A DNA stretch of 64,000 bases from a bacterium D16-36 (GTDB lineage: Bacteria > Bacillota > Clostridia > Lachnospirales > Lachnospiraceae), in contig RAYF01000019.1 of assembly GCA_003611745.1 (NCBI GenBank), positions 1-64,000 on the forward strand, in the 5' to 3' direction. Position numbers and translations under genes: made by a program. The notes below the pieces were generated by a model, which searched no databases, was not told the origin of the DNA, and saw only the letters and a list, made by a program, of their open reading frames with translations. Positions 43,611 to 51,854 of this stretch are shown piece by piece. Positions within the stretch are counted from its first letter, which is position 1. Each line of letters opens with the position of its first letter.

Positions 43611-45365
43611 TCACTCCTTTCCCAGCTCGTCAAAGTCGCCGCTTCCGCTCATTTGTGACTCATAAATGTCACGATATATCTCATTCGCCTTAAGCAGTTC
43701 CTCATGCGTCCCAAATCCGTCCACCATGCCGTCTTCCATCACAATAATACGGTCGCAGTGTTCTATACTGGAAATACGCTGCGCTATTATAAATTTAGTT
43801 GTACCTGGGATTTCCTGCGCAAAGGCTTTCCTTATCTTGGCATCTGTAGCTGTGTCTACTGCACTCGTAGAATCATCCAGAATCAAAATCTTAGGTTTTT
43901 TTAGCAATGCCCTTGCGATACAGATTCTCTGCTTCTGCCCGCCGGACACATTGCTTCCCCCCTGCTCAATATACGTATCATAACCATCCTTCATCTTACT
44001 GATAAATTCATCCGCACAGGCAAGCTCACAGGCATGGACGCACTCTTCCCTTGTTGCCTCCTTATCGCCCCAGCGCAGATTTTCTAAAATTGTACCGCTA
44101 AAGAGAACATTTTTCTGCAGCACTACCGACACCTCATTGCGGAGCACCTCGATATCATACTCCCTGACATCCCTGCCTCCGACCTTCACACTCCCATCGC
44201 TTACATCATACAGGCGGCTAATCAGGTTGACGAGGCTTGACTTTGCGCTTCCGGTCCCTCCAAGGATGCCGACAGTTTCCCCCGCATGGATATCCAGATT
44301 AATATCCTTTAGGACAAAATCTGTAGCATCTTTTTTATAACTGAAATTCACATGCTCAAACGAAACAGAGCCGTCCGCAACCTGCCTTACTGGATCCTCT
44401 GGATTCGTGATATCAGCCTTTTCATCCAGCACCTCCACGATACGCTCTGCGCTTGCAATACTCAAGGTAATCATTACAAAAATCATAGAAAGCATCATCA
44501 GGCTCATCAAAATATTCATACAGTAGGCAAGAAGTGAAGTCAGCTCCCCTGTCTTTAAGGAGCCGCCAACAATCATATTGGCCCCGAGCCAGCTTATCAA
44601 AAGAATACAGGTATATACTGTAAACTGCATAATCGGGCTATTCAGTGCGATAAGGCTCTCTGCCTTGACAAACATTTTATATATATTTTCCCCGGCCCTG
44701 TCAAACTTTGCCTTCTCATGCCCCTCTCTTGCATAGGCCTTGACAACACGGATTGCAGAAACATTTTCCTGCACGCTCTCATTCAGTTTATCATATTTCT
44801 TAAATACCTGATTGAAATATTTCATTGTAAACTTGATAATAATAAACAGCACAATGCCAAGAAGAAAAACCGCAATCAAGTAGATGCTTGCAATCCTTGC
44901 ATTAGTATAAAAGGCCATGCACATCGCACAGATAAGGCTCGCCGGCGCCCTCATGCACATGCGCAGTATCATCTGGTAGGCATTCTGAAGGTTCGTCACA
45001 TCTGTTGTCAGCCTTGTCACCAGTCCTGATGTACTAAACTTATCAATATTTGAAAAGCTGAATGTCTGAATATTATCATACATCGCCTTTCTCACATTCT
45101 TGGCAAAACCTGCTGATGCAATTGCACCGTACCTGCCTCCCAAAAGCCCTGCTAAAAGCCCCAGAAATGCAGCCCCGACCATCAAAGCGCCTACCTGGTA
45201 GATATGCCCCATATCCCCCTTTTTAATGCCATCATCAATTATAGATGCCATTAACATAGGTATTATCATTTCAAACAGCACTTCAAGAATCATAAAAACA
45301 GGCGTCAAAACAGAAGCCTTTTTATATTCTTTGATATGCGCCCCTAATGTTTTTAACATATGCAT
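43611..45365 (-). CDS. ABC exporter half-transporter with degenerate ATPase site
   Basis: A 584-residue partner of the next gene. It has six membrane helices (about residues 18-300), Walker A written GGTGSAKSS (Ala where Gly is usual), signature VSGGQKQRICIARALL and Walker B LILDDSTSAVD. The catalytic Glu after Walker B is Asp, the known sign of the degenerate site in heterodimeric exporters such as TM287/288 and BmrCD. The start MHMLK at 45365 follows GAGG. No dedicated regulator is adjacent. Confidence 0.9.
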   Translation of the reverse strand: MHMLKTLGAHIKEYKKASVLTPVFMILEVLFEMIIPMLMASIIDDGIKKGDMGHIYQVGALMVGAAFLGLLAGLLGGRYGAIASAGFAKNVRKAMYDNIQTFSFSNIDKFSTSGLVTRLTTDVTNLQNAYQMILRMCMRAPASLICAMCMAFYTNARIASIYLIAVFLLGIVLFIIIKFTMKYFNQVFKKYDKLNESVQENVSAIRVVKAYAREGHEKAKFDRAGENIYKMFVKAESLIALNSPIMQFTVYTCILLISWLGANMIVGGSLKTGELTSLLAYCMNILMSLMMLSMIFVMITLSIASAERIVEVLDEKADITNPEDPVRQVADGSVSFEHVNFSYKKDATDFVLKDINLDIHAGETVGILGGTGSAKSSLVNLISRLYDVSDGSVKVGGRDVREYDIEVLRNEVSVVLQKNVLFSGTILENLRWGDKEATREECVHACELACADEFISKMKDGYDTYIEQGGSNVSGGQKQRICIARALLKKPKILILDDSTSAVDTATDAKIRKAFAQEIPGTTKFIIAQRISSIEHCDRIIVMEDGMVDGFGTHEELLKANEIYRDIYESQMSGSGDFDELGKE

Positions 45366-45426
45366 TTATTCCTCACTTTCCCAAGAAGCTGTGGCAGGCA
45401 GCCCCTTATTATTTTATGCCTCAGTT

Positions 45427-45909
45427 CTACTCATAGGAGATCTTAAGCTGCCCCAGAAGCTTCTTTACACCATTGTCCCATGCAAACTCCCCTCTCTTAT
45501 CCATTGTAAAATTCTCATAAAATGTACCTGTGACAAGGGACAACTTTCCCCTTTCAAAACGGAAGTGCAGAAGAAATTTCATCCCCTGCCCCACAAGCAT
45601 CCTGTCCGCCTGGCTGCCGCCCAGAAGCCTGCAGGCCGTCTCATCTGCCGCTTTTAATGAAATAGAAAAAGAGTGCGGCGTCTTTTTACCTTTTATATAT
45701 GCATAAATTACCGGCTTTACCTCTTTCCAGTATAAATGCTCCGGAAGATTTTCTTCCAAATCATACCACTCTTTATTCCTTCGTCCCATAATCTCCATTT
45801 TTGCAAATGTCGTAACCACGGCCTCTTCCAAAAAATATTCATCAAAACTTTCTGCCAACAGCAAATGCGTCATCATATCCTTGACGTCAAATATATTTAA
45901 TAAAATCAT
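45427..45909 (-). CDS. DUF5721 family protein
   Basis: A 160-residue soluble protein starting MILLNIFDVKDMMTHLLLAE. Conserved blocks are FLEEAVVTTFAKMEIMGRRNKEWYD, a central segment KPVIYAYIKGKKTP, and LSLVTGTFYENFTMDK near the end, which fit DUF5721 of Clostridia. The function is unknown. Start is the ATG at 45909 with AGAAGG. It lies 61 bases upstream of the exporter genes on the same strand, so co-transcription is possible. Confidence 0.75.
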   Translation of the reverse strand: MILLNIFDVKDMMTHLLLAESFDEYFLEEAVVTTFAKMEIMGRRNKEWYDLEENLPEHLYWKEVKPVIYAYIKGKKTPHSFSISLKAADETACRLLGGSQADRMLVGQGMKFLLHFRFERGKLSLVTGTFYENFTMDKRGEFAWDNGVKKLLGQLKISYE

Positions 45910-46141
45910 AAAATCCTTCTTTCTGCACATACTACTGTTACGGCAAAGCATCTATACTGCGAATGGCTCTTTTCTTTCCATCCTCTATAGAAAACATCCT
46001 TTGCCTTCAAATATACACTGCGTGCAGTCTGCCAAATCGGAATGAAGCCATTCCCACTTGGCTTATTACCACGCAAATCTATCACTTAGCGTCCTTTAAT
46101 AAGCATCCCGCTTCTTAAGGCGGCGCAGAATGGAGGTAACC

Positions 46142-46345
46142 ATGAAGAAAGATGCAAAAACTTTTCATGAAGTAGCGGAGCGCTGTACACGTTTTTCCCC
46201 AATAGAGGAATGCAAAAACTGCGGCTGCAGCAACTCCACTTCTTCCGGCGAAAATGTTTCCTGCAAATCATGCCGGCATTATGAGCCGGATAAGGTTTGT
46301 ACGCTGGATCTTTATAAAGAAATCGTGACAAACCACAATCTGTAA
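46142..46345 (+). CDS. Small cysteine-rich protein
   Basis: A 67-residue protein with a strong ribosome binding site (GGAGGTAACC) before the ATG at 46142. Cysteines are arranged as ERC, CKNCGC, CKSC and VC. Two CxxC pairs could hold one zinc ion. It is not a known family that I recognise. It lies alone between genes of the opposite strand and is followed by a hairpin (46349-46367). Confidence 0.65.
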   Translation: MKKDAKTFHEVAERCTRFSPIEECKNCGCSNSTSSGENVSCKSCRHYEPDKVCTLDLYKEIVTNHNL

Positions 46346-46424
46346 GCTCCAGATACCGGCTATCTGGTTAAAAAATGCATTCTTTTATCGTATGCATAAA
46401 AAATCTCCTGTTTACACAAAGGAA

Positions 46425-46447
46425 ATGGCTGCATAAACTGCAGCCAT
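46425..46447 (-). terminator. Hairpin downstream of the GH13-like gene
   Basis: ATGGCTGCA (46425-46433) and TGCAGCCAT (46439-46447) are perfect arms with a five-base loop. On the minus strand they are followed by TTTCC, a weak U-tract. Confidence 0.5.
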
Positions 46448-46462
46448 ACATATCCCATGGAA

Positions 46463-48367
46463 TTAATCCTCCACAAAAATCACAATGGAACGCGGCGGCA
46501 CTACTGTCTTTCTCTGCAAGTCCCTCTTCTTCTTCGCCTTTGTTAGATTTTTTGAGGCTGTTGACTTTTTTTTCTTTTTCTTCAAAAAGGAAGCATCAAA
46601 AGTGTTATCATAGCTGTCAATCATTACACGCCACTCCTTCCCCCCCGGAAGGTTTGGCAGATCAAAAGATTTTGTCTCCCAATACATATTATAAATAACA
46701 TACACAGAGCGTTCCTGCCCATCCCCAGCATACTCCCCATAGTAAAGCATCGCTAACATCCTGCTGTAATTATAATAATCCGGCCTCCATGCCTGCAGGC
46801 CATGTATGGACAGATCCGGCATTCCACAGGACAGCGTATCCATCATCCTGATTGGCCGTTCCTGATGGAGCACAGGAAATGCGCGGCGGAACCGTATAAT
46901 ATTTTTCACAAAATCATGGATATCCTGCGCTGTCTTCGTCATATTCCAGTTAATCCATGTAACTGCATTATCCTGGCAATAGGCATTGTTGTTTCCAAAC
47001 TGCGTATTGCCAAGCTCATCCCCCGCCAAAATCATCGGCGTCCCCTGGCTTGTCAAAAGCATCAGAAAGGCATTCCTGATTTGTACCATTCTTCTATCCA
47101 ATATCAGACGTTTCCTTGTCTTGCCTTCTATGCCGCAGTTCCAGCTGTAATTATACTCTGTGCCGTCCTGATTTTGTTCGCCATTTTCCTGATTATGCTT
47201 GACATCATACGAGACAAGGTCCATCATAGTGAACCCATTTACATGTGTAATAAAATTAATTACAGAGTGGTCCGCAAAATTCCTGCTAAAATACCGGACC
47301 ATGCGCTCTACCATCCCCTCATCACCCTTTAGGAAACGGCGGGCATCATTCATAAACCCCTCATTGTACTCGCCAAGGGCATTCTTCTGTGCACAGACAC
47401 TTGCGCTGCGGAGCATATCCATATCCCAGTAGGAAGCTAAAACTTTCACTCCTGACAAAATCGGGTCAGACGCCACCGTCAAAGACGGCATCACCTCCTG
47501 ATTGATACGGAAACCATCCACATGATAGTTTAATACCCAGCTCCTAAGGCAGTCAATCATCAAAAAAAGATTTGTCCCCGGCAAAAAATAAATATCTAAC
47601 AGCACTTCCATCCCATTCCTATGAAACGCCTGTACCATCTCTTTAAATTCAACAGACGGCATGGCAGAGTTGCTACTGTATGATGCCTTCGGCGCAAAGT
47701 AAAAGGTACGCTGCGTCCCATAGCCCCAGTAGTTGATTTTTTCCTCCTGATCCTCCTCCACTTCACAGAATTCATAGGAAGGAAGAAGCAGTACCCCATT
47801 AACCCCCAAATCTTTAAGATATGGAATCTTCTCCATCAGCCCCCGGTAAGTCCCTTTATGCGCCACCTTGGAAGAACTATGCTTTGTATATCCCCTGACA
47901 TGGAGCTGGTACAAAATCAAATCCGAATATGGAATCCTGAGAGGGCTGTCCTTTTTCCAATCAAAATCATGGAGGCAGATTCCTCCCCGGATCTGCTTTG
48001 CCTGACGGTTTCTTTTCCCCCAGTGTTCCCTGCCTGTAACATAATTTGCATAAGGGTCAATAAATTCCTTCCCATCCGCCTCATACATATACTCATAGTC
48101 CTGTGTCAGAATCTGTGCAATATTTCTATCATCCTTTAACTTCTCCGACTTACAGATAATCACAAAATAGACGTCGCCCACCTTAAATTTCTCTGTCAGG
48201 GCAATCACACTGTCTGGCGTTCTCCGGCCCTTTTTATACAATTTCAAAAAACAGTTTTTGCTTTGCGGAAGATAGACAGCAAACTGCACACCATACTGTA
48301 CCCTTGTCACGCCAAAAGGCATGGCGCTGCCTACCCGGTACTCAAACAACTTGTTTTCTTTCTTCAT
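46463..48367 (-). CDS. GH13 (isoamylase/GlgX-like) protein without catalytic residues
   Basis: A 634-residue protein with an N-terminal beta-sandwich (CBM48-like, about residues 15-110) and a GH13 barrel from about 150 (LYQLHVRGYTKHSSS). The C-terminal part contains the well-kept QGTPMILAGDELGNTQFGNNNAYCQD block and a Lys-rich insert. The three catalytic positions are all replaced. The nucleophile Asp is Asn289 (VDGFRINQEV), the acid Glu is Ser312 (LASYWD), and the transition-state Asp is Asn377 (THVNGFT). About 50 residues between regions I and II are also missing. The frame is intact and the ribosome binding site strong (GGAGGAAAAC), so this is a pseudoenzyme, perhaps a glycan-binding or regulatory protein. 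Start is the ATG at 48367. Confidence 0.85.
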   Translation of the reverse strand: MKKENKLFEYRVGSAMPFGVTRVQYGVQFAVYLPQSKNCFLKLYKKGRRTPDSVIALTEKFKVGDVYFVIICKSEKLKDDRNIAQILTQDYEYMYEADGKEFIDPYANYVTGREHWGKRNRQAKQIRGGICLHDFDWKKDSPLRIPYSDLILYQLHVRGYTKHSSSKVAHKGTYRGLMEKIPYLKDLGVNGVLLLPSYEFCEVEEDQEEKINYWGYGTQRTFYFAPKASYSSNSAMPSVEFKEMVQAFHRNGMEVLLDIYFLPGTNLFLMIDCLRSWVLNYHVDGFRINQEVMPSLTVASDPILSGVKVLASYWDMDMLRSASVCAQKNALGEYNEGFMNDARRFLKGDEGMVERMVRYFSRNFADHSVINFITHVNGFTMMDLVSYDVKHNQENGEQNQDGTEYNYSWNCGIEGKTRKRLILDRRMVQIRNAFLMLLTSQGTPMILAGDELGNTQFGNNNAYCQDNAVTWINWNMTKTAQDIHDFVKNIIRFRRAFPVLHQERPIRMMDTLSCGMPDLSIHGLQAWRPDYYNYSRMLAMLYYGEYAGDGQERSVYVIYNMYWETKSFDLPNLPGGKEWRVMIDSYDNTFDASFLKKKKKKSTASKNLTKAKKKRDLQRKTVVPPRSIVIFVED

Positions 48368-48402
48368 GTTTTCCTCCAATCCCGTATATCTTTTGTGTAC
48401 TT

Positions 48403-49716
48403 TCACATAACCTGCCATCCTGACATATATGCTCTGAAATACACTCCCAGAAGACAAAGAGATATCAGAAGTATCAGCGAATAGAGCCACTTTTTCTTCT
48501 TCGTGCCCTCTGCCAGAATGATAAACATCGGCAGAGCACATGCCATATATCTTCCCCCGCTGATTAAAAATGTTACTGAATAGTTTACTAAAGTATACAC
48601 AAACAGGAACGCACTCATTCGAAGCGGATGCCTGCGGAGTGAATACAAAATACAGATAAACGCCAATACAAAAAGTACAAGCTCCGGAAACCAGACCGCT
48701 ATGCGCATCTGTTCTTCCGCGCCCTTTGCATAAGAAACAATCTCTGATAAACAGTTTGACACAAAAGTCGCCTCATGATACCAGTGTTCCTTTTGATAGA
48801 CCTGAAAACGGAACGGATCCCCCTCTACCCTCTGGTTAATGCCAAAATAAATCAGATTGCCAAACAAAGTCAAAAAAAGCCAGATCCCTTTTGTCATAAA
48901 CCTCTTTACAAACTGCAGGAACCTTTTCTGCCGTATCGCATCTATTGGGCGGTATGTCACAAAAAACTCGACAAGGCCGACTCCCAGAAGCAGGACACCC
49001 TGCACCCTGCACAGCGAACAGAAAATGCCAATCACCCCGGCTGTAAACCACTTATGGCGCCGTATGTAAAAAAATCCTGCTGAAAGAAAACAGAAAAACA
49101 AACTCTCTGTCATCATTCCGCCAAAGAAAAAAGAAAATGGGTAAAGGCTTATCAGCCAGAAAGCACGCTCCGCTATTTTTTTTCCATATTCTTCCTTGAC
49201 GGCCCCATAGAAAAAGACACTCCCTATGCAGAATGCAAGCGTAGAGGCACAAAGACAGGCAAGCCTCCAGTCAGAGATTACATAATGGACAATGCGGACA
49301 ACCCAAGGGTAGAGTGGGAAAAAAACCAGAAACAGATGCTGCCCGTCTTCAATATAATCCTGATAACCAAGATCCGCCAGATTTATATAATGGCGCGCAT
49401 CCCACCGCTCCCAGCTTTCCAAAAAATTTTCAAACGTAAACTGTTCCATAGAGGCATAGTATTCTACAAAATAGGTACAGATAAAGAAACCAGCCAAATA
49501 AAACAAAATCCTTACCAGAAATGCCTTTCCAAAAACCCTTACAATCTCTGCCCCCTCTAACGGCTCCCCTTCATAGTCTTTCCTGCCCAGACACCATCCG
49601 GCAAAACGATTTGTGCCAAAATCTGCTCCCATCTCTCCAAAAAAACGGATAAACCATAGAATTACGGTAACAAGCAGCAATACAGCTACCCCGGCAGCTA
49701 AAAACCTGTCTTCCAT
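48403..49716 (-). CDS. GT-C mannosyltransferase-like membrane protein (PIG-V type)
   Basis: A 437-residue protein with about nine or ten membrane helices. The segment SWERWDARHYINLADLGYQD in the first external loop matches the PIG-V-like pattern with a W-D-x-x-H-Y core. The following FFPLYPWVVR and GGMMTESLFF blocks are also typical. Such enzymes use a polyprenyl-phosphate sugar. The GT2 enzyme at 51855 could make that donor. Start is taken at the ATG 49716 behind GGGGGGT. An in-frame GTG lies two codons upstream. Confidence 0.8.
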   Translation of the reverse strand: MEDRFLAAGVAVLLLVTVILWFIRFFGEMGADFGTNRFAGWCLGRKDYEGEPLEGAEIVRVFGKAFLVRILFYLAGFFICTYFVEYYASMEQFTFENFLESWERWDARHYINLADLGYQDYIEDGQHLFLVFFPLYPWVVRIVHYVISDWRLACLCASTLAFCIGSVFFYGAVKEEYGKKIAERAFWLISLYPFSFFFGGMMTESLFFCFLSAGFFYIRRHKWFTAGVIGIFCSLCRVQGVLLLGVGLVEFFVTYRPIDAIRQKRFLQFVKRFMTKGIWLFLTLFGNLIYFGINQRVEGDPFRFQVYQKEHWYHEATFVSNCLSEIVSYAKGAEEQMRIAVWFPELVLFVLAFICILYSLRRHPLRMSAFLFVYTLVNYSVTFLISGGRYMACALPMFIILAEGTKKKKWLYSLILLISLCLLGVYFRAYMSGWQVM

Positions 49717-49790
49717 ATACACCCCCCATTTTTTTGAAATGTTATATTTTCCATTCTAACACATTTCTATTTGTATCGTCAAAATATTTC

Positions 49791-49818
49791 TTGCAAATTC
49801 CCAATATTTCTGTAAAAT
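49791..49818 (+). promoter_or_regulatory. Promoter of the ABC-F gene at 50131
   Basis: TTGCAA (49791-49796), 16 bases, TAAAAT (49813-49818). The resulting leader would be about 300 bases and includes a 162-base hairpin element and a second palindrome. Confidence 0.55.
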
Positions 49819-49850
49819 AAATTATAGTAAGCGGCAGGCTGACGCCCCGC

Positions 49851-50012
49851 TTAGGAGCTGTCAATAAATAACTTTTAAATAGTGCGTAGGATTTTTCTTC
49901 GATAGTGCCGCTCAAAAATCAGGCGCATAGTGGGCTATGTAACCGATTTTTGAGTGGTGCTATCGGAGAAAAAGACAAGCAATATGAAAAGTTATTTTTG
50001 GACAGTTCCTTA
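49851..50012. repeat. 162-bp hairpin element of the AGGAACTG family
   Basis: The element starts TTAGGAGCTGTC and ends GACAGTTCCTTA. The two halves pair over about 75 bases with scattered mismatches. ATAACTTTT and the inner words GATAGTGCCGCTCAAAAATC and GATTTTTGAGTGGTGCTATC mirror each other. It is the longest copy of the family here and sits in the leader of the ABC-F gene. Confidence 0.7.
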
Positions 50013-50130
50013 CCGTAACCCAACAGGGATACGCACGCATTAAGCTCTTTGTGTCTGTGCGCACCTGACACAAACAGAACATCGATTCTCTTAACAATAT
50101 AGGAAAATGTGCGCAGAAATGAGGAATAAA

Positions 50131-51765
50131 ATGATTCAAGCAAGTAATGTGACATTACGCCTTGGGAAAAAGGCACTCTTTGAAGATGTAAATATTAAAT
50201 TTACCGAAGGAAACTGCTATGGGCTGATTGGTGCAAACGGCGCAGGCAAATCTACCTTTTTAAAGATTCTGACCGGCGAAATTGAGCCATCAAAAGGCGA
50301 AATCATCATCACTTCCGGGCAGCGCCTTTCCTTTTTGAAGCAGGACCATTTCCAGTATGACGAATACACCGTCCTTGATACTGTAATGATGGGAAATGAA
50401 CGCCTCTATGAAATCATGAAGGAGAAGGATGCCATCTACGCTAAGGAAGATTTCACGGAGGAAGACGGAATCAAAGCCAGTGAACTGGAAGCGGAATTCG
50501 CTAACATGAACGGATGGGAAGCGGAAGCAGATGCGGCCACACTGCTAAACGGCCTTGGCATCCCTGCAGACCTGCATGACAAACGTATGAGTGAGCTTAC
50601 TGCCAGCGATAAGGTTAAAATCCTTCTGGCACAGGCCCTTTTCGGGAACCCTGATATCCTGTTGCTAGATGAGCCGACAAACCATCTGGACTTAGACGCC
50701 ATCCGCTGGCTGGAAGAGTTCTTAATCAACTTTGACAATACCGTAATCGTTGTCTCCCATGACCGTTACTTCCTAAATAAAGTCTGTACCCATATCGCAG
50801 ACATCGATTACGCCAAGATCCAGCTTTATGCCGGAAACTACGACTTCTGGTATGAATCCAGCCAGCTTATGATAAAGCAAATGAAAGAAGCCAATAAGAA
50901 AAAAGAAGAAAAAATCAAAGAACTTCAGGAATTTATCCAGCGGTTTAGCGCAAATGCCTCCAAGTCCAAGCAGGCAACTTCCCGCAAGCGTGCACTCGAA
51001 AAGATTGAGCTTGATGACATCAAGCCGTCAAGCCGCAAATATCCATATATTGATTTCCGTCCGGAACGCGAAATCGGAAACGAAGTACTTACCGTAGAGC
51101 ATCTCTCTAAAACAATTGACGGCGTCAAAGTTTTAGATGATATTTCGTTCATCCTCAACCGCGAAGACAAGGTGGCATTTGTTGGAAGCAATACCATCGC
51201 TGCGACTACACTCTTCCAGATACTTGCCGGGGAAATGGAACCTGACGAGGGTTCTTACAAATGGGGCGTTACCACCAGCTTCTCCTACTTCCCGAAAGAT
51301 AACACGGAACTTTTCTCCGGCAGCGAGACAATCGTAGAATGGCTGATGCCATTCTCCCCGGAAAAAGACCCGACATATGTCCGCGGTTTCCTTGGAAGGA
51401 TGCTTTTTCCGGGTGAAGACGGTATCAAAAAAGTAAATGTATTATCCGGCGGGGAGCGCGTGCGCGTGATGCTGTCAAAAATGATGATTCTCGCATCCAA
51501 TATACTGATTATGGACGAACCGACCCCACATCTGGATATGGAATCCATCACTGCGCTGAATAACGGGCTGATTAAATTTCCTGGCGTAGTACTCTTTACA
51601 TCGCAGGACCATCAGTTTATCCAGACCATAGCCAACCGCATTATGGAAATCACGCCGGGCGGGCTGATCGACAAAATCTCCACCTATGATGAATATCTCG
51701 ACAGCGACGAGATGGCGCGCAAAAGGCAGATTCTGTCTGTACAGACAGAAGAAGGGGAGGACTGA
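50131..51765 (+). CDS. ABC-F family ATPase (YkpA/YbiT-like) with an altered second site
   Basis: A 544-residue protein with two ABC domains and an interdomain linker (about residues 245-310). The first domain has GANGAGKST and LLLDEPTNHLD, but its signature reads ELTASDKVKILLAQ. The second has Walker A changed to GSNTIAATT, with Ala358 (codon 51202-51204) where the catalytic Lys is expected. It also has LSGGERVRVMLSKM and IMDEPTPHLDMES. Loose signatures are common in the YkpA branch, but loss of the Lys is not expected. Start is the ATG at 50131 behind GAGGAATAA, in one of the GCAGAAATGAGG leaders. The long structured leader suggests attenuation. Confidence 0.88.
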   Translation: MIQASNVTLRLGKKALFEDVNIKFTEGNCYGLIGANGAGKSTFLKILTGEIEPSKGEIIITSGQRLSFLKQDHFQYDEYTVLDTVMMGNERLYEIMKEKDAIYAKEDFTEEDGIKASELEAEFANMNGWEAEADAATLLNGLGIPADLHDKRMSELTASDKVKILLAQALFGNPDILLLDEPTNHLDLDAIRWLEEFLINFDNTVIVVSHDRYFLNKVCTHIADIDYAKIQLYAGNYDFWYESSQLMIKQMKEANKKKEEKIKELQEFIQRFSANASKSKQATSRKRALEKIELDDIKPSSRKYPYIDFRPEREIGNEVLTVEHLSKTIDGVKVLDDISFILNREDKVAFVGSNTIAATTLFQILAGEMEPDEGSYKWGVTTSFSYFPKDNTELFSGSETIVEWLMPFSPEKDPTYVRGFLGRMLFPGEDGIKKVNVLSGGERVRVMLSKMMILASNILIMDEPTPHLDMESITALNNGLIKFPGVVLFTSQDHQFIQTIANRIMEITPGGLIDKISTYDEYLDSDEMARKRQILSVQTEEGED

Positions 51766-51776
51766 TTTTGAACAGT

Positions 51777-51846
51777 CCCTAAGTATAAGGCAGGGGGCTG
51801 CAGCACTTTTACAAAAATGCTGCAGCCCCCTGCCTTATACTTAGGG
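51777..51846. terminator. Perfect 29-bp palindrome between convergent ABC-F and GT2 genes
   Basis: Arms 51777-51805 and 51818-51846 are perfectly complementary (core GGCAGGGGGCTGCAGCA) with a 12-base loop CTTTTACAAAAA. Flanking ACAGT words make it a member of the AGGAACTG family. It fills the whole gap between the convergent genes and probably terminates both. Confidence 0.75.
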
Positions 51847-51854
51847 ACAGTTCC

